Notes: generated by a model not told the origin, from the letters alone. DNA of 64,000 nucleotides from Planococcus sp. ISL-109 (GCF_018613655.1 NZ_JAGGPW010000023.1:29347-93346); one strand, 5' to 3'. Positions 27,030 through 36,539 are shown, numbered from the stretch's first letter. Made by a program: numbers and translations.

Positions 27030-27140
27030 CTCTTATCTCCCAAGGAATTGAATCCTTGCTGGAAGTAGCACCTTCCTGATACATATCAGGGGTTGCTGAA
27101 GCGTCAACGGGCCAGTCCCTCGGCTTCTCTGGATAAGATT
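27030..27140 (-). ncRNA. SAM-I (S-box) riboswitch upstream of the monooxygenase operon
   Basis: Conserved S-box blocks on the minus strand: CTTATCCAGAGAAGCCGAGG, ACTGGCCCGTTGACGC, CAGCAACCCC, AGGTGCTACTTCCAGCAAGG and closing GGAGATAAG, which pairs with CTTATC. It is followed by the terminator at 26966-27008, so high SAM should stop transcription of the monooxygenase, small membrane protein and symporter. Confidence 0.96.
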
Positions 27141-27155
27141 ATTAAATTAATCCCT

Positions 27156-27184
27156 ATCTTATTACTAAGGAATCAAGAAGTCAA
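27156..27184 (-). promoter_or_regulatory. Promoter of the S-box monooxygenase operon
   Basis: TTGACT (27179-27184), 17-bp spacer, TAAGAT (27156-27161) on the minus strand, about 15 bp before the aptamer. Confidence 0.7.
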
Positions 27185-27231
27185 CCAAATATTTAAAAAA
27201 CTTTTGATATTTTAAGTGGCAACTTATAGCT

Positions 27232-27385
27232 TTTCTGTCGATATTCCACAAAACCGCTGCGCTTTCCTGTGGGCGAGCGCCAAGCCTCCTCAGTCGCTCC
27301 GCTCCCTGCGGGGTCTCGTCTGTCTCGCTTTCCCACGGGAGTCTCCTCGGTTTTTCTCCATTTTCCGAAGTGTTAAACTGTTTAT
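27232..27385 (-). repeat. Dispersed structured repeat, copy C (family 1, reversed)
   Basis: Read on the minus strand it gives GAGGAGACTCCCGTGGG, AAGCGAGACAGACGAGACCC, CGCAGGGAGCGGAGCGACTG, AGGAGGCTTGGCGC and CGCCCACAGGAAAGCGC, ending in TCGACAG. CGTGGG pairs with CCCACAGG. This copy has the opposite orientation to the others. It lies about 30 bp past the terminator of the msmX-like gene. Confidence 0.6.
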
Positions 27386-27408
27386 AATTCACTTAATCAA
27401 TGAATACT

Positions 27409-27450
27409 AAAAAAGCGCTAATTTCCAATTTAGGAAATTAGCGCTTTTTT
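27409..27450. terminator. Terminator of the alpha-glucoside operon
   Basis: Perfect 13-bp stem (27414-27426 with 27433-27445), six-base loop, A5 and T6 flanks; ends the 11-kb minus-strand operon after msmX. Confidence 0.9.
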
Positions 27451-27469
27451 CAATAAATGTTGACTCAAA

Positions 27470-28567
27470 TCATTTAATCCGCAATTCCGAATCTTTATCA
27501 AAGAAATGCACTTTGTTCATATCGAATGCCATGTCGATCGTCTCGCCGGCTTGGACGCTGAAACGGGCATCGACGCGGGCAACGAAATTCTGATTGTCGA
27601 CGGCCGAGTATAGAACGATTTCTGCCCCCATCAATTCTGCAACTTCAATGTCCGCACGGATTTTCGTATGCGGGGAATGATCGATAAACACCGGCTCGTC
27701 GTGGATGTCTTCCGGACGGATGCCGAGCACCACTTCCTTGCCGTCATAATCCTGAGCGCGCAGCATTTTCAGCTTGCCTTCAGGGACCAGCACGCTGACC
27801 TCGCCCATGATAAATTGGTTGCCTTCAAGACGGCCATTCAGGAAGTTCATCGCTGGCGACCCAATAAAGCCGCCGACGAATATATTGTCCGGTTCGTCGT
27901 ATACTTCTTTCGGCGAACCGACTTGCTGGATAAACCCGTCTTTCATGACAACTAGGCGTGTCGCCATGGTCATCGCTTCTGTCTGGTCGTGCGTGACATA
28001 CACTGTCGTCGTCTGCAGACGGCGGTGCAGCTTCTGGATTTCCGTCCGCATTTGGACGCGCAGCTTGGCATCCAAGTTGGACAAAGGCTCATCCATGAGG
28101 AATACTTTAGCGTCGCGGACAATCGCGCGCCCTAAAGCGACACGCTGGCGCTGGCCGCCCGACAATGCTTTCGGCTTGCGTGTCAAAAATTCTTCCAAAC
28201 CGAGGATGTTCGCCGCATTTTCCACACGCGTCTTAATGTCTGCTTTTTTCATTTTGCTCAGTTTCAAGCTGAACGCCATATTGTCATAGACGTTCATATG
28301 TGGGTATAGGGCGTAGTTCTGGAAAACCATGGCGATGCCGCGGTCTTTCGGAGACACGTCATTGACTCGCTTGTCACCGATGTAGAGGTCGCCTTCCGTA
28401 ATTTCTTCAAGCCCGGCGATCATCCGCAGCGTCGTCGATTTCCCGCATCCGGACGGGCCGACCAATACGAGGAATTCCTTATCCCGGATTTCCAAGTTGA
28501 AGTCTTGCACAGACACGACGCCTTTATCGTATACCTTTTTAACGTTCTTTAAAGTTAAACTGCTCAT
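27470..28567 (-). CDS. msmX: UgpC/MsmX-type carbohydrate ABC transporter ATPase
   Basis: A 365-residue ATPase that powers binding-protein-dependent sugar importers. It has Walker A GPSGCGKST, Q-loop QNYALYPHM, signature LSGGQRQR, Walker B VFLMDEP, the H-loop THDQ and the C-terminal OB-like regulatory domain (VLGIRPEDI). It is last in the alpha-glucoside operon and fits the two permeases and binding protein encoded upstream. MsmX of B. subtilis serves several importers; whether this one is shared is unknown. Ribosome site GGGAGGG before the ATG. Confidence 0.94.
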   Translation of the reverse strand: MSSLTLKNVKKVYDKGVVSVQDFNLEIRDKEFLVLVGPSGCGKSTTLRMIAGLEEITEGDLYIGDKRVNDVSPKDRGIAMVFQNYALYPHMNVYDNMAFSLKLSKMKKADIKTRVENAANILGLEEFLTRKPKALSGGQRQRVALGRAIVRDAKVFLMDEPLSNLDAKLRVQMRTEIQKLHRRLQTTTVYVTHDQTEAMTMATRLVVMKDGFIQQVGSPKEVYDEPDNIFVGGFIGSPAMNFLNGRLEGNQFIMGEVSVLVPEGKLKMLRAQDYDGKEVVLGIRPEDIHDEPVFIDHSPHTKIRADIEVAELMGAEIVLYSAVDNQNFVARVDARFSVQAGETIDMAFDMNKVHFFDKDSELRIK

Positions 28568-28599
28568 TAAATGCCCTCCCGCAATAGTTATTTACTGGC

Positions 28600-30885
28600 C
28601 TACACCGTGGCTTCTAGAACGATCAATTCTTTTCCGCTTTCCACAAACAACGCTTCCCCGTTATGGGTAAAGCTCAGGCCTTCCCCTTCGACGAGTGTGT
28701 AGATGGTCGCTTCACGCGTCTTGTGGACTTTCAGCACTCTCGCTCGGTAGCGCAGATGAAACTTGAACGAATTCCATTCTGACGGCAGCACCGGAGACAG
28801 CGACAGTCCATTTTCCTTGAGCCGGAGCCCTGCAAATCCATAAACGATTCCGAGCCATGTGCCGCCCATATTGGCCATGTGCAAGCCGTCTTTTGTGTTT
28901 TTGTGTGTGTTTTCCAAATCCAACAGGGCGGTTTCGTTGAAATAGCTATAGGCTTTTTCCGAATAGCCGAGTTTTGACGCCATGATGCTGTGGACACAAG
29001 ATGACAAGGAAGAATCGTGTGTTGTGATTTCCTCGTAATAATCATAGGAATTTTTAATCGTTTGCACGTCCTGTTCGTCTTCGAGCAGAAAATGCGCCAA
29101 CACCGTATCGGCTTGCTTTAATACTTGGTGACGGTACAAAGTTAACGGGTGGTAGTGAAGCAATAATGGAAACTTCTCGCGAGGCGTTTTCTTCATGTCC
29201 CATCTGGATTTTTGTAGGAAGCTGTCGTCTTGCGCGTTGATTTCCAAAATTTCATCGTACGGCAAATACATGTTTTCGCCGGCGCTCTTCCAACCTTCCA
29301 CTTCCGTTTCGGTCAACTCCAGCCGGCTCGTCAATTGCCTCAAATGGTCGCCGTCTTGTTCTTCGAGCATGCGGTAGACTTTTGCCGCCCACAGTAAATT
29401 ATGCTTGGCCATGACATTCGTATAATAATTATTGTTGACGATGCACGTGTACTCATCCGGTCCTGTCACATCGTCTATGCGGAACTGGCCGTTTTGCATA
29501 TGGCCGGTGTCTTCCCATAAACGCGCCGTCTCAAACAACACTTCCGCCATGTAGTTTTTCAGGAACGCTTGATCTTTCGTCGCCAAATAAAATTGGATAT
29601 AGCTGTACGCAATGTCTGCGCTGATGTGGTATTGAGCAGTTCCAGCTGGGAAAAATGCTGAGCTTTCCGTTCCGGTAATGGTGCGCCAAGGGAATAAGGC
29701 GCCTTTTTCATGGCCCAATTCCTTAGCGCGCTCTTTTGCATGGCCCAATGTCGAATAGCGGTGCAGCAATAAGTTTTTCGCGATTTCCGGATTGGTCATT
29801 AAAAATACCGGGAAAATGTAGATTTCCGTGTCCCAGAAATAATGCCCTTCGTATCCTTCGCCCGATAAGCCTTTCGCTGCAATATTGCTCGCTGTGTCTT
29901 TCCCGACCGATTGCAGCAATTGATACAAGTTGAAGCGGATGCCTTCTTGCACACGCTGGTCGCCTTCGATCTCGACGTCCGATATGGCCCAGTAATTATC
30001 CATGTATGTTTTTTGTTCCGCCAGCAACTGTTCAAAGCTGTTGTCGTGAACGCGGTGCAGCAGGACCTTTCCTTCGTCGATCAAGTCTTCGCCGTGGCGC
30101 AATGTATCTGTGAAGATATTAAGCTTAGTGAAATGGATCGCGCCGTCACCTTCGCACAGATACGTTTCTTCGATAGCGGAATCGCTCAGCTGGCTGGTGT
30201 ATTCATAGCTTTCCGCTTGCAGGTTGGAAGACGAAATGCACGCCACTTCCAGATTTGTCACATAAGTCGTATCTTTGACGATTGCGAACGAGGCTTCCTG
30301 GCTCACTTCGGTTACGCGCAGCCGTTTTGCATGGCCCGACGCTACACGCGGGTCTTCTTTGTCGACATAGTTGGCAACATCCCCGTTGATGGTAGAGACG
30401 ATTTTCACCGTACCGACCGGCGTAATGGTCTCGACTTTAATGTCGAGCGCAAATAATTCTCTTGTGGCAAAGGAAACGATCCGCCTGAAATGGATTCTTA
30501 CTTCTTTGCCTCCAGGCGATACCCAGTGAACGTAACGTTCTGCGAATCCTGCATCCATGTGCAAATTGCGTTCAAACGCCAGCACTTCCCCTTCGAATAA
30601 CGAAAAACGTTCATCGTCCAAATAAATTTCGACGGACTGAGCATCGATGACATTCAATAGCTTTTGCTGTGTTTCCGGGAACCCGTACAATTTCTCTCCG
30701 TAACTGATTTCCGTTTCGTCATGAAACGCATTAATGTATGTACCGCGGATTGATTTAAATCCTTCGGTGTAGCCTTCTTCAAAATTCCCTCTGACCCCCA
30801 AATACCCGTTTCCTAAAGACAACAGGCTTTCGTTGGTCAATAAATTCTCGTTATCCAAATCATATTTCGTTAATTTCCAGCTCAT
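28600..30885 (-). CDS. Glycoside hydrolase family 65 phosphorylase (enzyme 1)
   Basis: A 761-residue GH65 enzyme. These split alpha-linked glucose disaccharides with phosphate and release beta-glucose 1-phosphate. Layout: N-terminal beta-sandwich (from LLSLGNGYLGVRGNFEEG), helical linker, (alpha/alpha)6 barrel with AAKGLSGEGYEGHYFWDTEI, the catalytic acid E478 in DVTGPDEYT, a phosphate-site region THDSSLSSCVHSIMA, and a C-terminal sheet. The active-site loop (GALFPWRTITGTESSAFFPA then GTAQYHI) looks more like trehalose/kojibiose phosphorylases than lactobacillus maltose phosphorylase; substrate is not settled. pgmB is directly upstream to convert the product. Confidence 0.92.
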   Translation of the reverse strand: MSWKLTKYDLDNENLLTNESLLSLGNGYLGVRGNFEEGYTEGFKSIRGTYINAFHDETEISYGEKLYGFPETQQKLLNVIDAQSVEIYLDDERFSLFEGEVLAFERNLHMDAGFAERYVHWVSPGGKEVRIHFRRIVSFATRELFALDIKVETITPVGTVKIVSTINGDVANYVDKEDPRVASGHAKRLRVTEVSQEASFAIVKDTTYVTNLEVACISSSNLQAESYEYTSQLSDSAIEETYLCEGDGAIHFTKLNIFTDTLRHGEDLIDEGKVLLHRVHDNSFEQLLAEQKTYMDNYWAISDVEIEGDQRVQEGIRFNLYQLLQSVGKDTASNIAAKGLSGEGYEGHYFWDTEIYIFPVFLMTNPEIAKNLLLHRYSTLGHAKERAKELGHEKGALFPWRTITGTESSAFFPAGTAQYHISADIAYSYIQFYLATKDQAFLKNYMAEVLFETARLWEDTGHMQNGQFRIDDVTGPDEYTCIVNNNYYTNVMAKHNLLWAAKVYRMLEEQDGDHLRQLTSRLELTETEVEGWKSAGENMYLPYDEILEINAQDDSFLQKSRWDMKKTPREKFPLLLHYHPLTLYRHQVLKQADTVLAHFLLEDEQDVQTIKNSYDYYEEITTHDSSLSSCVHSIMASKLGYSEKAYSYFNETALLDLENTHKNTKDGLHMANMGGTWLGIVYGFAGLRLKENGLSLSPVLPSEWNSFKFHLRYRARVLKVHKTREATIYTLVEGEGLSFTHNGEALFVESGKELIVLEATV

Positions 30886-30918
30886 GTATGCCCCTCCTTT
30901 CCCGTTTTTCGTTTTACT

Positions 30919-31599
30919 TTAAGCTTTATACTTGTCGTGGAATCGTTGGATGATGTCTTCAAAAATCAATTCTTTCGTGTCGTTCACCCGGTAATGGGCG
31001 TGCGCCAGGTGAGCTTCATCTCCGACAGCGACCGAGAACATATTCGCTTTGTTTATCGCTTCGACTCCCGCAGCCGCATCTTCAATCCCGATGCAATTTT
31101 CGTAAATGATTCCAAGGGCATCTGCAGCTGTAGTGAAAGTTTCAGGATCTGGCTTGCCTTTTTGTACTTGTGCGGCATCCACTACGCAATCGAAATAATG
31201 GCTGAGACCCAGTTTCTCCAAAATGATTGGCGCGTTTTTGCTGGCAGAGCCAAGGGCTATCTTTATATTCGCTTTTCTATTTTCCTGTAGTAAAGCCGTT
31301 ATCCCCGGCAAGATATGGTCCGGATTAATCGCTTCGATCAACTCCAGGTAATAGCCGTTTTTCCGTGTGGCGAGCTCAAGTTTTCCTTCATATGATAAGG
31401 ACATAGACGAAGAGTCCAGCGCGAGAATCCGGTCGAGGGAATCCATACGGCTGATTCCTTTGAGCTGTTCGTTGAAGTGCCGGTCAATCGTGATGCCGAG
31501 TTCTTCGGCGAGTTTTTTCCACGCCAAAAAGTGGAATTCCGCCGTATCGGTAATGACGCCATCGAGATCGTAAATAATAAGTTCTGGGGAGTGTGCCAT
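30919..31599 (-). CDS. pgmB: Beta-phosphoglucomutase
   Basis: A 226-residue HAD-superfamily mutase turning beta-glucose 1-phosphate into glucose 6-phosphate. The phospho-acceptor motif IIYDLDGVITDT has D11 and D13; the cap follows, then GSASKNA (motif II), KGKPDPE (motif III) and IGIEDAAAGVEA (motif IV). I start it at ATG 31599 (AAAGGA upstream) because the core begins there; the frame is open eleven codons further. It sits between the LacI regulator and a GH65 phosphorylase whose product it uses. Confidence 0.95.
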   Translation of the reverse strand: MAHSPELIIYDLDGVITDTAEFHFLAWKKLAEELGITIDRHFNEQLKGISRMDSLDRILALDSSSMSLSYEGKLELATRKNGYYLELIEAINPDHILPGITALLQENRKANIKIALGSASKNAPIILEKLGLSHYFDCVVDAAQVQKGKPDPETFTTAADALGIIYENCIGIEDAAAGVEAINKANMFSVAVGDEAHLAHAHYRVNDTKELIFEDIIQRFHDKYKA

Positions 31600-31625
31600 G
31601 AAGTTAAGTCCTTTCTGTCTAGCAA

Positions 31626-32648
31626 TCAAGTACTTGCTAATGTTTTTACGCTGTCCCGTTCGATCAGCTGATGCTCAACCCAAACATCTTGCTGTTTGTT
31701 TTTATGCTCTTTAATATCTTGAAGCAATTGCGCCGCAGTTCTGCCGATTTCGACAAAATCCTGGCGAATTGTCGTCAGCGCAGGCTGTGTATAGCTGCTG
31801 AACACCAAATCGTCGAATCCGGTAATCGAAATATCTTCCGGTATTTGCAATCCCGCTTCTTTGATCGCTTTCATCACGCCGATTGCCATCAAATCGCTAA
31901 AGCAAAGAAATGCCGTCGGCTGATGTTCCTGCAAATACGCTTTTGCGAGCGCATAGGCTTTGTCTTCAGAAAAGCCCGCGTCCAGTACATCGACATCATC
32001 CAACTCCATGCCATATGCATGCAGCGCTTGTTCCACGCCTTTTATCCGTTCTTTGTTGACGTGGGTTTCGGCGGTGCCCGCGATAATGGCGATGGCGCGA
32101 TGGTTTTTCGCGAGCAAGTACGCAGCGATTTCCTTGCTAGCTTTTGCGTTGTCGATGGACACCGTTCCGATCAGTGCATTTGACGTGTCGTTCATAATAT
32201 CCAGCACGACACACGGCAGGCTCGTATCGATCAATTCCTTGTAATACTGATCATCCGTCCGAATGCCCTGCAAAATAGCGCCGCCGATATTGCGCTCGCG
32301 GCAGTACTGGACATAGCTTTGCTGTTTCTGCTTCTGGGAATCGATAAGGTAGATAGATAACTCAAAGCGGCTTTCCGAGATGGCCTGGTACACCCCTTTG
32401 AATATATCGAACGCATTATTGTCTTTTTCGTTGTCATTGAGCACGCCCGAGGAAATCAACCCAAACGTCATCTGCTTTTTTGAAGACAAGTTTTTCGCAT
32501 TGATATTCGGTGAATAGTTCAATTCGCTCGCTACAGCCAATACGCGCTGGCGGGTTTCTTCTTTGACATCTTTGTAATTATTGAATGATTTTGAAACGAC
32601 ACTGACAGATACATTCGCTTTTTTCGCCACATCTTTGATCGTCGCCAC
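31626..32648 (-). CDS. LacI-family transcriptional regulator
   Basis: A 340-residue repressor-type regulator: N-terminal LacI helix-turn-helix (ATIKDVAKKANVSVSVVSKS) with hinge (YSPNINAKNLSSKK), then a periplasmic-binding-like sensor domain. The start is GTG 32648, which follows AAGGAAGTGA, a near-perfect Shine-Dalgarno, at eight bases; the GTG at 32660 overlaps that site. Encoded inside the alpha-glucoside operon, it is the likely local regulator, with the sugar or its phosphate as effector (inference). A candidate operator is the 12-bp palindrome at 38946-38957 in the operon leader. Confidence 0.93.
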   Translation of the reverse strand: MATIKDVAKKANVSVSVVSKSFNNYKDVKEETRQRVLAVASELNYSPNINAKNLSSKKQMTFGLISSGVLNDNEKDNNAFDIFKGVYQAISESRFELSIYLIDSQKQKQQSYVQYCRERNIGGAILQGIRTDDQYYKELIDTSLPCVVLDIMNDTSNALIGTVSIDNAKASKEIAAYLLAKNHRAIAIIAGTAETHVNKERIKGVEQALHAYGMELDDVDVLDAGFSEDKAYALAKAYLQEHQPTAFLCFSDLMAIGVMKAIKEAGLQIPEDISITGFDDLVFSSYTQPALTTIRQDFVEIGRTAAQLLQDIKEHKNKQQDVWVEHQLIERDSVKTLAST

Positions 32649-32693
32649 GTCTGGATTCACTTCCTTGAGTGTTGAAAGATGGTAATTCGTGCT

Positions 32694-33395
32694 TCACGCC
32701 GTCGTATTAGACGCCGCTTTTCCAGTGATTTTTACGGTTGCCTTGTGGAATGCTGAAAACGACACGAACGCAATCAACGAGCACACCAATAGCGGCAACA
32801 GCCATAATAGCTGGAACAAGCTGATCCACAGCAACACTGCGCTGCTCGCGAGAATAGAAAGGCTCGTCAACGGCCGCCCTGCCGAAATGAAAAAGGCATT
32901 TTTCATTCGTGCTTTGCTGCTCATGTCGTAATGGGCGCTGATCGACAAGAAATTGACGGTGAAGATAAACATACCCAATCCGATGATGAGAAACAGGAAC
33001 GCAACACTGTTTTGTTCACTGTAAAAGTAAAAATAATTGTAATACCAGACAAGCCAAACCAGCGCAAAAAGGGCACCGGTTTTAATGCTTGCTTTATAAT
33101 CCGATTTCAAATGGTATATATACTTTTTGAATGCAGAAGAATAATCCTCTTCCACGATCCAACTCCGGGCTACAGAAAACACAGCCGCCGTAGCCGGGAA
33201 AAACAAAAAGGTGACAAACAGCCAAGCCGCCAAGCCGAACCAAATCCGGCCGGCGGAATCGCTCATGTCGATTGCCACAAGCAGCGTAAAGAACGGCAAG
33301 CTCAATATGAACCACATCAAGTTGACGGCCGACAACCGCATAATCCATTCGCTCACCGTATACAGCACACCTGCGATTCCTTTCAGTTCCAGCAT
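32694..33395 (-). CDS. YesL-family membrane protein (DUF624)
   Basis: A 233-residue protein with five or six membrane segments and the DUF624 pattern: N-terminal LYTVSEWIMRLSAVNLMWFI, LPFFTLLVAI and FFPATAAVFSVARSW. YesL-type genes recur beside carbohydrate ABC importers of the CUT1 type in Bacilli; their function is unproven. It lies between the second permease and the LacI gene in the same operon. Confidence 0.9.
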   Translation of the reverse strand: MLELKGIAGVLYTVSEWIMRLSAVNLMWFILSLPFFTLLVAIDMSDSAGRIWFGLAAWLFVTFLFFPATAAVFSVARSWIVEEDYSSAFKKYIYHLKSDYKASIKTGALFALVWLVWYYNYFYFYSEQNSVAFLFLIIGLGMFIFTVNFLSISAHYDMSSKARMKNAFFISAGRPLTSLSILASSAVLLWISLFQLLWLLPLLVCSLIAFVSFSAFHKATVKITGKAASNTTA

Positions 33396-33420
33396 AACTA
33401 CCCCTCCAACAGAAAAGGGC

Positions 33421-34257
33421 TTATTTTACAGCACCTTCTCCAATTCCTTTAATAATGTATTTCTGCGCGATCATATAGAATATCACAACAGGAATAATGG
33501 TCAACGTCAGGCCAGCCATCGCCATGTTCCATTCAATGGTGAACTCGCCGAAAAAGTAAAAGACGGAAAGCGGAATGGTGCGCAAGCTTTTGTCGATCAA
33601 TGTCAGAGACGGCAACAGGAAATCATTCCAGATCAAGATGACATTCAAGATTGCAACCGTCGCGGTAATCGGTGTCAAGATCGGGAAAATGATGCGCCAG
33701 AACACGCCGAACTTCGACGCGCCATCGATGGTCGCCGCTTCTTCGAGCGAAATCGGAATCGATTTAATAAAGCCGTGATACAAGAAGACAGACAGAGCCG
33801 CATTAAATCCGATGTTCATGAAAATCAATCCGCTAAGCGAGTTGTAAAGCGGAATGCCGGTTTCTCTCGTAATGCCGGTCACCAATTGCATCAACGGCAT
33901 CATGATCGTTTGGAACGGGATGAGCATCGTCGCGATCATCGTCATGAAAATCACGGTGCTGATCTTATTGCCGGACCGTGCGAGCATCCAGGCGGTCATG
34001 GAAGACAGAATGATGATGAACACGACCGATACGACCGTGACATACATGGAGTTCATAAAGGCGTTGAAGAAATCCATCCGCGCCATTGCCGCTTCGTAGA
34101 ACTGCAAACTAAACTCCTGCGGAAAGGCCAAGGTGTTTTCATAGAGCTCTTGGCGAGACTTGAACGAGTTAACAAAGATGATATAGATGGGAGATAGGAA
34201 TACTAGCGCCATCAGTAACAGCAGTATTTCTTTCGACCATGTGCGTATGATCTTCAT
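33421..34257 (-). CDS. Carbohydrate ABC transporter permease (MalG-like)
   Basis: A 278-residue inner-membrane component with six membrane segments and the CUT1 EAA loop (PISLEEAATIDGASKFGVFWRI split over the coupling helix) that contacts the ATPase. Typical N-terminus with NSFKSRQELYENTLAFP. It pairs with the neighbouring permease, whose stop codon overlaps its start, to form the channel. Confidence 0.94.
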   Translation of the reverse strand: MKIIRTWSKEILLLLMALVFLSPIYIIFVNSFKSRQELYENTLAFPQEFSLQFYEAAMARMDFFNAFMNSMYVTVVSVVFIIILSSMTAWMLARSGNKISTVIFMTMIATMLIPFQTIMMPLMQLVTGITRETGIPLYNSLSGLIFMNIGFNAALSVFLYHGFIKSIPISLEEAATIDGASKFGVFWRIIFPILTPITATVAILNVILIWNDFLLPSLTLIDKSLRTIPLSVFYFFGEFTIEWNMAMAGLTLTIIPVVIFYMIAQKYIIKGIGEGAVK

Positions 34258-35138
34258 TACATTTCAACCTCCCGCTTTTTCGTAATATACACTTGAGTCA
34301 TGGTGATTGCGGCGATGATGATAAAGAACACAATCGCTTTCGCCTGGCCGTAGCCATAGTTTCCATAACCGAAGATTTCATTGTAAATATTCATGGCAAA
34401 TAGTTCCGTCGCGTTTGCCGGACCGCCGCCAGTGAGCGACAAGTTGACATCGTAAATTTTGAAGCCATAGGAAAGTGTCAGGAACAAGCTGATTGTGAAC
34501 GCCGGCATCAAAAGCGGTGCCGTGATGTTCAAAAACCGCTGCCAAGAGCTGGCGCCGTCAATTTTCGCAGCTTCGACTAATTCTCCAGGAATGCCTTGAA
34601 TGCCCGCAATATAGACGATCATCACATAACCGGCCATTTGCCACGTAAAGACAAATACTAGCGCAAATAACGCGAACGTTTCATTGTTCAGCCAGTTGAA
34701 GAAAATCGATTCGAATCCGGTCACTTCCCCCAGCAAGGTGAAAACATCGAGGAACACGAACTGCCAAATGTAACCAAGGATAAGCCCGCCGATCAAATAA
34801 GGCATGAACAGCATTGTCCGCGCCAAGTTCGCCAGCTTCAGCTTTGAAGTGACGAGAAGCGCAAATGCCAGCCCGACCACATTGACCGAGATGACCGACA
34901 ATACCGTAAACAGCACCGTCAACCAAGCCGAGCGCAAGAACCGTTCATCCTCGAGCAGTACCCTGAAATTTTCCAATCCGGTAAAGACCATCGGGTTCGC
35001 ACCGATTCCATCCCAGTCAAAAAACGCATAATAAATGCCGATCACAAATGGAATGACAACAACTATGGTAAAAATGACCAATAACGGAACTGTAAACAAC
35101 AGATACCAGCCGATATTTTTCCTATTCTTCACGTCCAT
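34257..35138 (-). CDS. Carbohydrate ABC transporter permease (MalF-like)
   Basis: A 293-residue CUT1 permease with six membrane segments, AFFDWDGIG in the first periplasmic loop and the EAA coupling motif (IPGELVEAAKIDGASSWQRF). It follows the binding-protein gene after a short gap holding a terminator-like hairpin and shares a one-base-level overlap with the next permease gene. Confidence 0.94.
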   Translation of the reverse strand: MDVKNRKNIGWYLLFTVPLLVIFTIVVVIPFVIGIYYAFFDWDGIGANPMVFTGLENFRVLLEDERFLRSAWLTVLFTVLSVISVNVVGLAFALLVTSKLKLANLARTMLFMPYLIGGLILGYIWQFVFLDVFTLLGEVTGFESIFFNWLNNETFALFALVFVFTWQMAGYVMIVYIAGIQGIPGELVEAAKIDGASSWQRFLNITAPLLMPAFTISLFLTLSYGFKIYDVNLSLTGGGPANATELFAMNIYNEIFGYGNYGYGQAKAIVFFIIIAAITMTQVYITKKREVEM

Positions 35139-35177
35139 CCCTACTTTCTTGTCATTGCTGCTTACTCTTCATATAGA

Positions 35178-35208
35178 AAAAGCAGAACACGCCAATACAG
35201 GCGTGTTC
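35178..35208 (-). terminator. Internal hairpin after the sugar-binding protein gene
   Basis: GAACACGCC/GGCGTGTTC stem (35185-35193 with 35200-35208) then TGCTTTTTC on the minus strand. Likely a leaky terminator that lets the binding protein be made in excess over the permeases. Confidence 0.75.
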
Positions 35209-35220
35209 CTATTACTTTTT

Positions 35221-36468
35221 TTATTGAGCAGCGTTCTGCCATGCGGCTTCTAGCGCTTCAATCAGCTCATCACCTGTCATATCCTCGTTCACGAAGAAGC
35301 TTTCAGCTGCTGGCGTGAAGTCATTCGGGATAACATTGGCAGGGTAGTAGTTATGGGACCACGGAATTGTTTCTCCACTATTTGATGCTTCCAATACTGC
35401 TTGTGACAACGGATCCAAATCTCCAGCTTCGATATTCGTCATTGCCGGGATAAATCCAAAATCTTCGACGATGAATTTCTGGCCAGTTTCACTTGTGTGG
35501 AGCCAGTCAAGAAACTCGATCGCTCCATCGATCTCAGCTTGGTCTTTATCTGAGTTTACTGCCCAGTTGCTTCCTACGCCGACAGCAAGCTGGTCATTTC
35601 CTGCGAGCGGGAATGGAGCCATGCCGACTTCGAAGTCCACTTCAAACTCATCAAGCATACCGGATGCCCAGTTGCCTTGGTGGATCATCGCTGTTTTGCC
35701 GGCAGCAAAATCACCGACTTGCGTATCATAAGTCGTGCTTAACGGACTTGGTGTGTTCGCACGGATTGCTTCCATCGCCTCGCCGAACTCCCCGAATTCC
35801 GGAGTATCTGTCAACGACACTTCTCCATTAGTCAATTGCTCCATAAACTCAACCGGGTTTTCCTGGAGCGAGAATGGATAGTTGCTGATATGCCCGATCA
35901 GGAAGTACGCTTCAGACGATAGCCCGAATCCGTTGATTCCTTCTGCATTGAATCCTTCAAGTGTGCTGACAAAGGAATCCATATCCGCGATATCTGCCGG
36001 GTCGACCATTTCTTTGTTGTAGACGATGCCGAATCCTTCAACGCCGTAAGGGATGCCGATGACTTTATCGTCCAGCGCCAATTCCATATCCGGTGCGATG
36101 TTTTCAACCATGTCTTCATTGCTCAAATCATACATATAAGATTCCAAGCGCTGTGCTACTTGAGCGTTCTCGACACTGAAAATAGAAGGGCCTGTTCCGT
36201 TATTCAAGCGAATCTGCAGTTGTTGTGCATAGTCATCCCCAGTCGTCCCGATCACTTCCACGTCCACACCTGTTTCTTCCGTATAGGCTGCGGCAGCAGC
36301 TTCGAGCTGTTCAGAAATTTCGACCTTAGTCTGGAAAATCGTAATGCCTTCAGCCGCTTCCCCCGACTCTCCATTCGATCCTTCATCACTGCCTCCGCCG
36401 CATGCAGCGAGAACCGACATCGATGCAGCAAGTGTCATACCGGTAACTAATTTTTTATTGAACGCCAT
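35221..36468 (-). CDS. Sugar ABC transporter solute-binding lipoprotein
   Basis: A 415-residue CUT1-type binding protein: signal peptide with lipobox LAAC at about residue 22, Gly/Ser/Glu linker, then a MalE-like fold (IPYGVEGFGIVYNKEMV, FAAGKTAMIHQGNWASGML, VGSNWAVNSDKDQAEIDGAI, EFLDWLHTSETGQKFI). It should bring the GH65 substrate, probably an alpha-glucoside, to the permease pair. It lies between GH65 enzyme 2 and the permeases. Confidence 0.94.
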   Translation of the reverse strand: MAFNKKLVTGMTLAASMSVLAACGGGSDEGSNGESGEAAEGITIFQTKVEISEQLEAAAAAYTEETGVDVEVIGTTGDDYAQQLQIRLNNGTGPSIFSVENAQVAQRLESYMYDLSNEDMVENIAPDMELALDDKVIGIPYGVEGFGIVYNKEMVDPADIADMDSFVSTLEGFNAEGINGFGLSSEAYFLIGHISNYPFSLQENPVEFMEQLTNGEVSLTDTPEFGEFGEAMEAIRANTPSPLSTTYDTQVGDFAAGKTAMIHQGNWASGMLDEFEVDFEVGMAPFPLAGNDQLAVGVGSNWAVNSDKDQAEIDGAIEFLDWLHTSETGQKFIVEDFGFIPAMTNIEAGDLDPLSQAVLEASNSGETIPWSHNYYPANVIPNDFTPAAESFFVNEDMTGDELIEALEAAWQNAAQ

Positions 36469-36539
36469 GTGTGTTGCCCCCTTTGATTAGTGGAATGCTA
36501 TAGCAAACAAAATGATTGCTCATTTTGGAACTATCTTTC

